The translations under genes were made by a program, and so were the position numbers. A stretch of 64,000 nt of DNA, taken from positions 20,718,214 to 20,782,213 of the forward strand of contig OW203725.1 in assembly GCA_934045075.1 (NCBI GenBank), read 5' to 3'. This stretch comes from Yponomeuta sedellus. Lineage: Eukaryota; Arthropoda; Insecta; Lepidoptera; Yponomeutidae. The notes beneath the pieces were generated by a model. The model was given only the letters and a program-made list of their open reading frames with translations. It was not told the DNA's origin and did no database searches. This document shows, in pieces, positions 56,601-62,297 of the stretch. Numbering within the stretch: position 1 is the first letter of the stretch; every line of letters begins with the position of its first letter.

Positions 56601-58197
56601 CTAACGACGATGTTTTAAATACTTTTAGCGTAAGTTTATCGAGTTTTAACAATTTTCAGAAATATTTTTGAAAAATTTCCAAAAAACGCGCCTATCCTCT
56701 TCAAAAGCCCGCCAAAAACATCGCTAATTTAAATAGAAGTGTAGCCACAGACTAAATGAAGTGACTCTAAGGAGTTCTTTAGAAGAATATTTTTTTTTAA
56801 TAATACCAAGTCACATGGACTCTATAATTCAATGTAAATTATTTCATTAACATCCTGATTGCTGAATGTTAATTGTACAATGTAAGCCATTGCCCTTATT
56901 CTGTGGTTTTAGTGGAGAAAAAAAACAAAGCGGGAAAAACCAACTCCACTCTGACTATCTTTTCTTAAATCATCTTATACTTAATACCTCAGTTCCTACC
57001 TATATGATAAGATTCCATGATTGCCATTAATAACATAAAATGCCAAAACATTAGTTAATGTTCTTACAAAAAAGCATTTCACTCCAATAAGTACTTGGCT
57101 AAGAGCGGTGGTAGCAGAGCGGTGTAGAACGCCGTCTTCTCAATCAGGAGGTCGTGAGTTCGAACCCCGGCATGTACCAATGACTTTGTTTTCGAAGTTA
57201 TATACATTTGTGAAAGTATAGTAGCAAGACTACTCGCTGACGGTGAAGGAAAACATCGTAAGGAAACCCCAGTGTCTGAAGTGTTAGCGTACCTCAGCGC
57301 TTGCTACGTACAATGGCCCAACTATGAGCCTAAGTGCGGAAAACTCAGGTCTAACTAACTAAAGTACTTGGCCAGACACAACAAATAAAATCTGCTGAAT
57401 TGAATATTAACGTAGTTAAGGAAGGTTTAATGGTAAATCTTGGATGTGATGTTGTTTGTAATGTTTGCAAATAAGTGTCAACACATGGCCTGTTGAGGTC
57501 ATCATTTCAATGACTTAACTATAGGCAGAGGTCAAATTTATTGAGAACACCTAAAATGGATCATTACATCATGCTGTAAGCAATATTTTATCCAAATCCA
57601 GAATAGAGACTTGCTCGCCATGAGCATATTTCAGCAGAAGTCTCTAATCTGGGTACACTTTTTAATTTTTAGTAAATTTTTTGTGCAATGTTTGGATTTT
57701 AAGTGTGCATTAAAGTACAAAGTAATGTATTTTATTCTTATTCAAATCAAATTACCCCTTAAACTGACAATTGGCAGCACAAAGGTCTCAATTTAATTAG
57801 TCTTCTTTCGAATAACTGAGAGAAACTTCTTCGTCCCTTGGGAGCAGAATATGTATTGTTTAAGCGATGTTTACAACATAACCTATAAAGCAATCGAAAA
57901 CTATCGTGATATTTCTTACAAAATTATGATCTTAGGGTTTCATCACGTTAAAATGTTTAGACGCTATTGAACAGTCTTAGTTTTACTTTTGTTATAGCTG
58001 TAAAATCCAACAAAACATGAAAAAATCATGACGTGTCGAGGACTGGAGAAAGTTCATTGCTCCTTATCACAAAGAAAACTATATTTTGGAGACTGTTTAA
58101 ATAGCACTGAACGTACCAATCCATCTGTTTGAACGTAAGTTATTGCTGGTTCAGCTTCAGGAACAGCACGCCTCGAAGCAGCGCCACGGTTCGCCAT
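47260..58197 (-). CDS. eIF3h: eukaryotic translation initiation factor 3 subunit H, complete five-exon gene
   Basis: Joined exons 58197-58117, 50504-50287, 49847-49688, 48672-48468 and 47612-47260 (complement) encode 338 residues, the length I recall for insect eIF3h. The product is the MPN-domain subunit of the eIF3 complex, acting in the cytoplasm in 40S recruitment and start-site selection. Seen: N-terminus MANRG, then ITYVQTDGL, the MPN region (about residues 20-155) with [45 protein letters not shown] and [18 protein letters not shown], then [10 protein letters not shown] and a basic/coiled C-terminal part ending [22 protein letters not shown] full JAMM zinc motif is not present, as is usual for eIF3h. 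All four introns are GT-AG and the phases (0, 2, 0, 1) close without a stop. Intron 1 (7.6 kb) carries a full-length LINE in sense orientation. The gene is divergent to the Als2-like gene. Identification is by recalled family similarity; the exon structure is read directly. Confidence 0.95.
47640..47965 (-). mobile_element. family H element in eIF3h intron 4
   Basis: Read on the minus strand, it starts GGATCAGCGCCTTGATTATG, then GTGCGAAAGCGGAATGTTTA and AGTAGATATTTCGTTTTTGC. This is the same series as 511-722. Only one TIR end is clear in this copy. Confidence 0.65.
48468..48672 (-). CDS. eIF3h: eIF3h exon 4
   Basis: The acceptor is GTCTCCAG, followed by [19 protein letters not shown]. It includes [14 protein letters not shown], and ends GTASVLE plus one base at a GTGCGT donor (phase 1). 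Confidence 0.93.
49118..49257 (+). mobile_element. family I LINE/SINE 3' end in eIF3h intron 3
   Basis: CACCGAACTGCGATCCCCAA through GGGAGGGCTATGTCCAGCAG and a (GAC)n tail, identical in layout to 5326-5452. Confidence 0.75.
49526..49650 (-). repeat. family J repeat in eIF3h intron 3
   Basis: Shares GGCAGAG, GACTTGCCACAATCCTGA, ATCAACATTCA and CACGCC with the copy at 46007-46145. Class unknown; orientation is arbitrary. Confidence 0.5.
49688..49847 (-). CDS. eIF3h: eIF3h exon 3 (second half of MPN domain)
   Basis: The acceptor is TTTCATCCAG. The exon completes the Trp codon and reads [11 protein letters not shown] through LKAYRLTPQ, then a GTAAAT donor in phase 0. Confidence 0.93.
50115..50215 (-). 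repeat. SINE family E fragment in eIF3h intron 2
   Basis: CACGATGTTTTTCATCAC, GCAAGTGGTATTTCTGTTAC and AACTTAGAAAACAAAGTC match the family E body. The tRNA head is missing. Confidence 0.6.
50287..50504 (-). CDS. eIF3h: eIF3h exon 2 (first half of MPN domain)
   Basis: The acceptor is CTTCCAG and the exon opens [13 protein letters not shown]. It ends inside the Trp codon of HFHVGW at a GTGAGG donor (phase 2). The six-base-offset ATG in AVMK is internal, not a start. Confidence 0.93.
50738..50938 (-). mobile_element. SINE family C (tRNA-Gly-like) in eIF3h intron 1
   Basis: This minus-strand copy begins GACGACCTCTGTGGGGCAGC and includes CTGCCTACCATGCAAGAGG. The body has CCAAGACCTGGGG (as its complement) and the tail is TGTATGTAAATGTTATG. 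It matches 44936-45141 and 25465-25670. Confidence 0.85.
51065..51235 (+). mobile_element. SINE family B in eIF3h intron 1
   Basis: The head GTCGCTGCCTGTACGTAATG is followed by a tRNA-like core with GGTCAGTTGGAAAGAGCGC and GGGTTCGAATCCC, then the body TAGCCTCTAAATAGGTTTTT. The usual 3' tail (CCTTAGCACGGGTTAGTGC) is absent here. The cloverleaf has C at the U33 position, so it is not a functional tRNA. Confidence 0.85.
51504..51517. repeat. LINE target-site duplication, 3' side
   Basis: CGCTAATTTAAATA abuts the oligo-T end of the LINE and is identical to 56722-56735. Confidence 0.93.
51670..55431 (-). CDS. LINE ORF2: endonuclease-reverse transcriptase-RNase H
   Basis: The 1,253 residues carry the enzymes for target-primed reverse transcription. 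APE-type endonuclease (about 1-225): FNVEG, NETW with E39, GDLNAHH with D139 and N141, D190, and GSYHFPT at 212-218, where most families have SDH. Reverse transcriptase (about 480-760): [35 protein letters not shown] and the YADD catalytic box (667-670). RNase H (about 960-1085): YTDGS with D966, AEAYAI with E1001, FTDS with D1025, and [12 protein letters not shown] with D1081. A C-terminal CxxC-H-C knuckle lies at C1183, C1186, H1195, C1200. The start ATG overlaps the ORF1 stop by 8 bases. No internal stop or frameshift is present. Confidence 0.96.
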   Translation of the reverse strand: MDKSFITIVQFNVEGVINKKPLLISFLLNNDVDVCLLNETWLRNNSTFNIPNYNIIRQDGKDGRGGVAILVKSNLKFSTVSVPFYNFMHSAAIILQTNAGNLSILCSYIPPPNDNRRFQCRRLKQILNMLPKPMLFSGDLNAHHVAFGCLRSNSRGNEIYNTLDEYDLCILNTGFPTTVGSPSKMPSAIDISSVSPSVAPLCEWTVHDDAMGSYHFPTVITIHTTIHKYDIGNSADRYLYNKADWQAYASETERILGQFNIDSSNPVKTYNDFCEELNQIKDVTIPKLRKTNSIVIKKPVPWWDNECSDAVNKSKEALNMYRSNGNMSSYIEYKKLNAFKKRLLKEKKKYGWTKLVESFNRYTPISTIWNYIKRFKRVTLPKMPKNDEWIPAFIDKYAPPSPPEKNIDINSLNEIFNNTGNSNCAHLSEPFSFAEFTFAIKYRKDTTPGLDDIPYKLIRNMHVDAQKSLLEMYNVLWMTQSIPEAWKTQCVIPILKPDKSSDDFNSYRPISLSSCVGKLFEFMLKTRLDHYVEQNKILPEQQFGFRKGRSATESFTSLISDIRNSFHSQSATVCAFLDVQGAFDNVDPSVLAGILSEIGMPGHVCKWIFHFLYDRTMYVKFNNILHGPGQVFKGTMQGATISPLLYNIYTSQINKYLTQTGVQFLQYADDLLIYSVHKDVNIAVNNLNLALSQVHNYYFNKLKLVINPLKSGAMLFSKRLSPCNSLVEYNNLPIPWLKEKKFLGILLDHRLTFESHINYIIKNASKALNILRSLAGVHWGSDPKILSMLYKSIMRSHFDYSSIAYMGASLALLKKLEVIQNKALRIITGAMCSTPINAMQCEACIPPLHLRRLQLAERFCLKMLTKNNRVVLDHILPMHATELGNSVAPYANFNQILNGNIPTLLRIVLHLNDLTKNLHQDNLWPLYRMDLDILLKNNFVHKPCITNQQDLLAFLENNHLYSIYTDGSKTVDRVNSAFFDPQLKKTKCFKIDTRCSIFTAEAYAIHQALIYVQNIDTCNIIIFTDSLSVLLALEGNCLRYNVNYLIYNIKNLLNSLLVSGKVVKLMWVPAHRGITGNEVVDRAANLDPDEDHSTDLKLPFTDLHVHLNENLKAIWCNYWNEISKEKGSWYRDIQGSPPAQPWYHRKKDINCRKYITTLNRMRFGHCQTQAHLYRLSLAQDSNCIYCGTENADLNHLVLNCQEFKLHRLILITELDTISCETGVPTPTLLPNLLSNPTFFAPLYKFIMNSGIKI
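55424..56590 (-). CDS. LINE ORF1: gag-like nucleic-acid-binding protein
   Basis: The 388 residues would form the RNA-binding component of the LINE ribonucleoprotein. The N-terminus is basic and proline/charge rich. A central region (about 130-205) has the [12 protein letters not shown] and [10 protein letters not shown] pattern of insect Jockey/I gag proteins. Three zinc knuckles follow in tandem: C219-C222-H227-C232, C238-C241-H246-C250 and C258-C261-H265-C272. The tail is KP-rich. The start at 56590 is the first ATG after a 131-bp 5' UTR. The stop TAA lies inside the start of ORF2 (ATGGATAA), so ORF2 is probably reached by reinitiation or leaky scanning. Confidence 0.92.
   Translation of the reverse strand: MKDRPGAKPPGLSEDEPPPKLKRGRTEDHGREHHGEQQQDDGFKPYLKPGYRRLYAENLVSDEFIVFVESENGRIGNKNPDQLNTIFKNDVKGVVGIKRINANKIGVCFGQASNANNFLTNDELLKKQGFRAYIPARSVETIGVLRFVPTSITNEELFKKLAAEFEIVGVRRFTRKVNGEIVPYSSVSVTFLSQTLPEYVYLDLYRFKVNEYRAPLLQCFKCFRFNHGAKFCKGLQKCSICSGEHHFTKCDKEDELKCINCQGPHLAISRDCPVKKNKLEEHVNRTNYAKIAASAKKQDNIVKNYNSNFPPLKAKPSPMIAKAPTKPIVTEPPQLVISNSNLVKEIVKSDFILNGLVGALVTLANGNLPKINASIVQEVLIKSLQNNG
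56722..56735. repeat. LINE target-site duplication, 5' side
   Basis: CGCTAATTTAAATA immediately precedes (on the minus strand) the 5' end of the LINE. The perfect match to 51504-51517 shows the element is not 5'-truncated at this boundary. Confidence 0.93.
57105..57345 (+). mobile_element. SINE family E (tRNA-derived) in eIF3h intron 1
   Basis: The head GAGCGGTGGTAGCAGAGCGG and GAGTTCGAACCCC (A/B-box-like) is followed by the body CATGTACCAATGACTTTGTT and GAAGGAAAACATCGTAAGGA shared with 26560-26927 (opposite strand). Confidence 0.75.
58117..58197 (-). CDS. eIF3h: eIF3h exon 1 (coding part)
   Basis: There are 27 codons from MANRG to VQTDGL, ending in phase 0 at a GTACGT donor (58116-58115). 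Reading upstream in frame, another ATG lies at 58320. MANRG is chosen as the start because the family begins there and the upstream residues show no eIF3h similarity. Confidence 0.9.
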
Positions 58198-58402
58198 TTT
58201 TCTAATTTTGAAAGAATATTTGCGATTGTCAGACCACAGACGAAAGAGGGATACTATGTCAGACCGATTTGACCACAGACTAACTAACTGCATAGGAATA
58301 TTAGGAATACTCAGAACCATGAGTTTCGTTCACAGATTGAATGATTTCATAGAAGGTTGATTTAGAAACACGACTGTCAGCAATTGTTCTGTGAGTCAAG
58401 CA
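58198..58402. promoter_or_regulatory. eIF3h side of the ancestral bidirectional promoter
   Basis: Unique sequence upstream of the eIF3h start, followed by the hAT 1 target duplication. Together with 62060-62297 it makes up the roughly 460-bp ancestral gap between the divergent start codons. No TATA box was identified with confidence. Confidence 0.5.
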
Positions 58403-58755
58403 CTCAGCTACAGTGTGACCAGAATCGGTATTTTAATACTTTTTCGGTATATTTTATTGTTTTTTGGACTATCGGTATTTTTGTAGGTATATTGGCGGAA
58501 GTCGGTATTTTTGGGTATATTTTGCATTAAAGTTGTGGCAACACCATAGGGATCGTCCCTATGTTATGGGGATTTCCCGTATATTGTCATTTACTGTTCA
58601 GGAACAAAAATCAAGTTAAAGTCACATGACAGACGGCTTACATAGTAGTGATACAAAATGTAAATGCGTTGATTTGAAATATATTATGAATGTAGAAAGA
58701 ATGTCGAAGTACGTCATTATGACATAAGGTGGCTATCACTGCGACATAATAGGTT

Positions 58756-58945
58756 GGTCTTGCAAAAAAAACTGCAGTGCCATCCACTGCAGTGGTTTTT
58801 GCAAGACCTTCATTTGACTGATCCCATCATGTCTTCAGAATTTTTGTATCATTCTTTTACTAATGATATAAACAAATTGTACTTTTACTTTTGGTCTTGC
58901 AAAAACAACTGCAGTGCCATCCACTGCAGTTGTTTTTGCAAGACC
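58756..58945 (+). repeat. two tandem hairpin units, ~137-bp period
   Basis: GGTCTTGCAAAAA..CTGCAGTG-CCATC-CACTGCAGT..GCAAGACC occurs at 58756-58808 and again at 58893-58945. Each is followed by the same ~70 bp (TTTGACTGATCCCATCATGT onward). The second hairpin is a perfect 24-bp stem with a 5-nt loop; the first has mismatches in the A-rich part. Confidence 0.85.
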
Positions 58946-59011
58946 AACATTTGACTGATCCCATCATGTCTTCAGGATTTTTGTATCATTCTTTTAATAA
59001 TGATATAAACA

Positions 59012-59737
59012 AATCCGCTATTTGACACGTATAAAATTTGACGCGATAAATGAATATTTCCTATATTATTTAACGTTAGAAACCGAAAAATATTGGTTTT
59101 GCTAAGTAAGTATGCAGGATGGCTGCAAAATTTGCAAAATAAAAAAAAAATCCTCGTTTAATTCGTAGCGGTGAAAACGCTATCCGCCATATTGAAACCA
59201 TCTAAAGTATGTAAACAAATATTTTCAACCAAAGCCAGTGGACATTGATTATTACAGGACATACATCAAAGTGATCTTCACATAAATACACCCGAGTTTC
59301 AATTGATAAAGAGTCGGGGTCTCTTTTGGCAAGTTTGAGCCAAGTTTTTCGAATGTTAATTTCACTGGGTACACGAATCCACCACTTCCCGGGGGTCTTT
59401 TTTGACGTGTTTTTTCATTCTCGAACAATGCAATAATGATAATTGGTATATTTTGGATGAAATATCGATGAAATCATGGTTGCGTTGTTGTTATTTCACT
59501 ATGCTCAGAGATCACTTCCAGAAAAATGAATGTCAAACTTTGTTAAAATTTTTTGGACTTCAAACCATAGAAAAAAATTACTGACCGCGTTTTTGGCTGT
59601 TTAGAAAAATAAAGTTTTAAAATATATTTTTATGTTGCTTTTAAGTCCTCAAAAAATGCACTAAAATATTTTTTGGACTAATGGAAGAGTTATTTACCGT
59701 TTAAGACTTACTTGAAAAAAGAGTCAAATAGCGGATT
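59012..59737. mobile_element. possible nested TIR element within hAT 1
   Basis: Perfect 15-bp inverted termini AATCCGCTATTTGAC (59012-59026) and its complement (59723-59737) enclose 726 bp with no recognised protein. No clear target duplication was seen, so this could instead be internal structure of the hAT element. Confidence 0.4.
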
Positions 59738-59814
59738 GCACTTTTACTTTTTATACTATATTTTGCCAATTGTCAACAAATTTTACATAAACTTTCAAGG
59801 CGATTATCCGTGCA

Positions 59815-60320
59815 TTGAAAGATTATGATGATGCATCCGATATGTATCTGTCAATTTTGGGTTGTTTTATGAAAATCCATTATATAAAAAGCACTGACAA
59901 CGTATTCACATTAGACCCAAAGTCCAACATATTTTTTTTGCCATTGAATGATATTATGTACTTAGAGATCCAAGTGGGTCTAGAATTAATTAAGCACAGG
60001 GGCAACATTAATATGAAAGAAGAAATATGAGTTTTTCAGAAGGTGCCGAGCCTTTTTAATTGAGTTGAGTACACAATTGCAATCACGTTTGCCTTTTGAA
60101 AAAAACATTTTTCGAGAACTGAAATTTCTTGACCCACATACTGCTGTGAATAAAGAATTCAGCAGTTTGAATAATATAATATAAACTTTCCCATGCGAAG
60201 TACAGCCAGAAAAAAAACTGTTGATTGAAGAATATAGAACACTCAAAATTGATCGCAAAGTAAATAATTTGTTAGTCTCCGAGTACTGGCTCACCCATTT
60301 GTACTGAAAAATTTTGGGTC
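59815..60320 (+). pseudogene. decayed hAT transposase fragment
   Basis: An open stretch at 59815-60030 (71 codons) is followed, after stops and frame changes, by segments reading STQLQSRLPFEKNIF, RELKFLDPHTAVN and LIEEYRTLKIDRKVNNLLV. These resemble the C-terminal half of insect hAT transposases. Stops between the pieces mean no protein can be made. The frame is then cut by the family I insertion at 60341. Assignment to hAT rests mainly on the TIR and TSD of the host element. Confidence 0.5.
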
Positions 60321-60340
60321 GAAATTGGGAAAATTTCTAA

Positions 60341-60605
60341 CAGTCGTCGTCGTCGTCGTCAGGTTATACTAGTCCACTGCTGGACATAGCCCTCCCCTAA
60401 AGAGCGCCACGTTGTGCTATCATAGGGGGTAATGCCCATAATCCCCACGCTGGGCATGCGGGTTGGGGATCACAGTACGGTGGAATTGTACTGCAGGGGT
60501 CGCTGCTGCCCACCCCCCGTTTGTGTCCCTTAGTCGCCTTTTACGACATCCGCGGGAAGAATTGGGTTGGTGCTATTCTCTAGGCCGACACCACACAGCA
60601 GACAG
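60341..60605 (-). mobile_element. family I LINE/SINE 3' end inserted in hAT 1
   Basis: On the minus strand this reads a GGCCTAGAGAATAGCACCAA head, then CCCGCATGCCCAGCGTGGGG, GGGCTATGTCCAGCAGTGGA and a (GAC)n tail (GTC repeats at 60341-60360). It is the same unit as 5203-5452. The trinucleotide tail is typical of RTE-type LINEs and their SINE partners. It interrupts the decayed transposase. Confidence 0.75.
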
Positions 60606-61231
60606 TAACGGTACGTTAAAATATGCGTATTTCGAGTTTTAGTAAATCTCTGTTAAGTTCACCCGTGTACATGCTGCCTGCGAGCACATATTTTCTCAAA
60701 TAAGTTTAATAAAAACCGATCAAAGAAATGGATTTAACAACAAAAATGTATCGTCAATTTTAAAAACGAATTAAGGCATAAAAGCAGATGGAGGCTTTGT
60801 AACTTTTAATCCAACAAATAGATTTTTAAAATATAATTTCTATATTTATTGTGATGATGAATAATTAGAAGTACGGTTTTTATAATAATTTTTTTTATTG
60901 GTATATTTTCCCTGGGTCAGTCGGTATATTTCAGTATTTTTTCAAGTTGATTCGGTATTTTTCACAAAAATTATCTGGTCACACTGCTCAGCTATTCCTC
61001 CAGTGTTGTCAGATTGTGGGTTTTTTTCCCCATTTTGGGGAAAAATATGGTATTTGGAGAAGTATTAGGGAAATGACTTCTGTGGGGAAATGTTTGGGGA
61101 AGAAATTTCGACATTGGGTAAATTTGGGGTTGACTATTTCCGAACGAAGTCTTGTACGTTTTGATCGCCCGACAAACACAAAATGCCTTTTGCGTAAGAT
61201 TTTTCGTTAATATGTGGATACAAATGAGATA

Positions 61232-61275
61232 AAATTATCCTCAAAAGGACTTGTATCCAGGGCCGTTAAATCTTG
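61232..61275 (+). repeat. solo LINE 3' tail inside hAT 2
   Basis: CTCAAAAGGAC...ATCCAGGGCCGT...TTTAAAAAAAA closely matches the last ~45 bases of the LINE at 51518-56721 (CTCAAAAGGAC, ATCCAGGGCCGT, oligo-A). ACAAAT flanks the segment on both sides at 61220 and 61275. It is best read as an extremely 5'-truncated insertion of a related LINE. Confidence 0.65.
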
Positions 61276-61560
61276 TTTAAAAAAAACAAATCGCAGTGCA
61301 GAAAAAAAAAGATCAGTCGACCAACAGTCGATGATCATAGATCTCTAATTCGTTCGTCTGTGGTCGAAAACAAACCGCTATTTGTAATATACGAATCCTT
61401 CAGAGATAAACGGCAACAAGCCAAGTACGGCCTGACATTCAAGACATCGCTGTTGTTTTTAAAAACGTAGTTGGAGGTGTGCAGAATATTGATTTCTCCT
61501 TACAAGAGTATACTTCCTCTTCAACCGTGGAGCAAAATAGAAACAACCGATGAATTTTGG

Positions 61561-61869
61561 GGTGAAGTTTTATCATAAAAAAATGCTTCTGGAGAATTAG
61601 CGTTTCCTCACATAGTAAAACTAGCCACGTCCATGTTGAGTTTGCCGTTTGCTAATGCGAGTGTAAAAAGAAATTTCTCAATCATGAATGTGGTCAAAAA
61701 CAAACTAAGAAACAGACTGCTGACCAAAACGATCGACCACATAATGAGAGTGAGATACGGAGTAGCAGCCCGTGGTGGATGTTCGCAATTTGAGCCGACT
61801 GCTAAAATGCTACAACTGTTTAATTCCGAGAACGTTTACTGCTGTGTGGCGTTGAAGTGGAATTATTAA
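61561..61869 (+). pseudogene. hAT transposase C-terminal dimerisation domain remnant
   Basis: The frame gives GELAFPHIVKLATSMLSLPF, then NASVKRNFSIMNVVKNKLRN and DHIMRVRYG. This matches the hAT C-terminal family pattern (LP.SNA.VER.FS.MN..K.KLRN). An in-frame stop lies just upstream (about 61575), and the rest of the transposase is missing, apart from a short related frame at 61273-61470. It is therefore a relic, with VKR where VER is usual. Confidence 0.8.
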
Positions 61870-62059
61870 ATATATTTAAATAGTGTAATACTTTTAAGTT
61901 TTTAGATTTAAATAAATTAAACTAAGAATTTATGATGTATTTATTTGTAAATTACGTCAAATTAAGTTTGGGGGTTTTTCTAAAAAAGGTATCATTTTGG
62001 GGAATTTTGTTTTAATCTGGGTAATTCGAGAAATCTCATCTGGCAACCCTGTATTCCTC

Positions 62060-62297
62060 AGTCATCTTTTTAGAGTTATTGATAAATAATAATTGATTTT
62101 TATAAATAATTTCGTAAAAAATATGATAAACCGAAAAAAAATATGCCGATAATAATTATGAAACAATGTGACCTAAAGTGAAATCATATCAAGTTTACGA
62201 ATTGTACAAGTACCTATTGTAAGTTAACACGAAGCAAAGTGGTTCGAGTTAGTTTCACTAATGAATACACCGATTCATCGAAAAAGGAAGTGCTGAA
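62060..62297. promoter_or_regulatory. Als2-like side of the ancestral bidirectional promoter
   Basis: Unique AT-rich sequence between hAT 2 and the Als2-like start codon. It contains the uORF and presumably the transcription start and 5' UTR. No motif was assigned. Confidence 0.45.
62261..62296 (+). promoter_or_regulatory. short upstream ORF before the Als2-like start
   Basis: ATG plus 10 codons and a TGA that ends one base before the main ATG. If the transcript begins upstream of 62261, ribosomes would meet this uORF first. The transcription start is not known. Confidence 0.4.

Larger units (their letters stand above)
51518..56721 (-). mobile_element. full-length non-LTR retrotransposon (I/Jockey superfamily, RNase H-bearing)
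   Basis: This 5.2-kb element sits in eIF3h intron 1, transcribed in the same direction as the gene. Its ends are defined by a perfect 14-bp target duplication, CGCTAATTTAAATA, at 51504-51517 and 56722-56735. The 3' end is a 12-base oligo(A) (oligo-T on the plus strand at 51518-51529). It contains a 131-bp 5' UTR, ORF1 (gag-like, three zinc knuckles), ORF2 (APE endonuclease, reverse transcriptase, RNase H, C-terminal CCHC) and a ~150-bp 3' UTR. Both ORFs are uninterrupted. Domain order fits the I/Jockey superfamily; the exact clade (I, Loa or other) needs an RT tree. Intact frames and an undecayed TSD suggest recent insertion. Confidence 0.95.
58411..60986 (+). mobile_element. hAT transposon 1, degenerate, between eIF3h and Als2-like gene
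   Basis: The 2,576-bp element has 13-bp perfect terminal inverted repeats, CAGTGTGACCAGA at 58411-58423 and its reverse complement at 60974-60986. It is flanked by an exact 8-bp duplication CTCAGCTA (58403-58410 and 60987-60994). Both 8-bp TSDs and CAGTG-type ends are hAT hallmarks. The subterminal regions are rich in CGGTAT/GGTATATT motifs on both sides. It contains a broken transposase-like region (59815-60320), tandem hairpins (58756-58945), a possible nested 15-bp-TIR element (59012-59737) and a family I insertion (60341-60605). Confidence 0.9.
61001..62051 (+). mobile_element. hAT transposon 2, non-autonomous or decayed
   Basis: The 1,051-bp element has imperfect TIRs (CAGTGTTGTCAGAT at 61001 against CAGGGTTGCCAGAT reading in from 62051; 12 of 14 match). 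It has an exact 8-bp TSD TATTCCTC at 60993-61000 and 62052-62059. It holds transposase remnants (61273-61470 and 61561-61869) and a short insertion of a LINE 3' tail. Its target duplication shares two bases (TA) with that of hAT 1 immediately upstream. Confidence 0.9.

Noticed and set aside
58198..58320. N-terminal extension of eIF3h from the ATG at 58,320
   Set aside because: The family starts at MANRG; the extra residues show no similarity and are probably 5' UTR.
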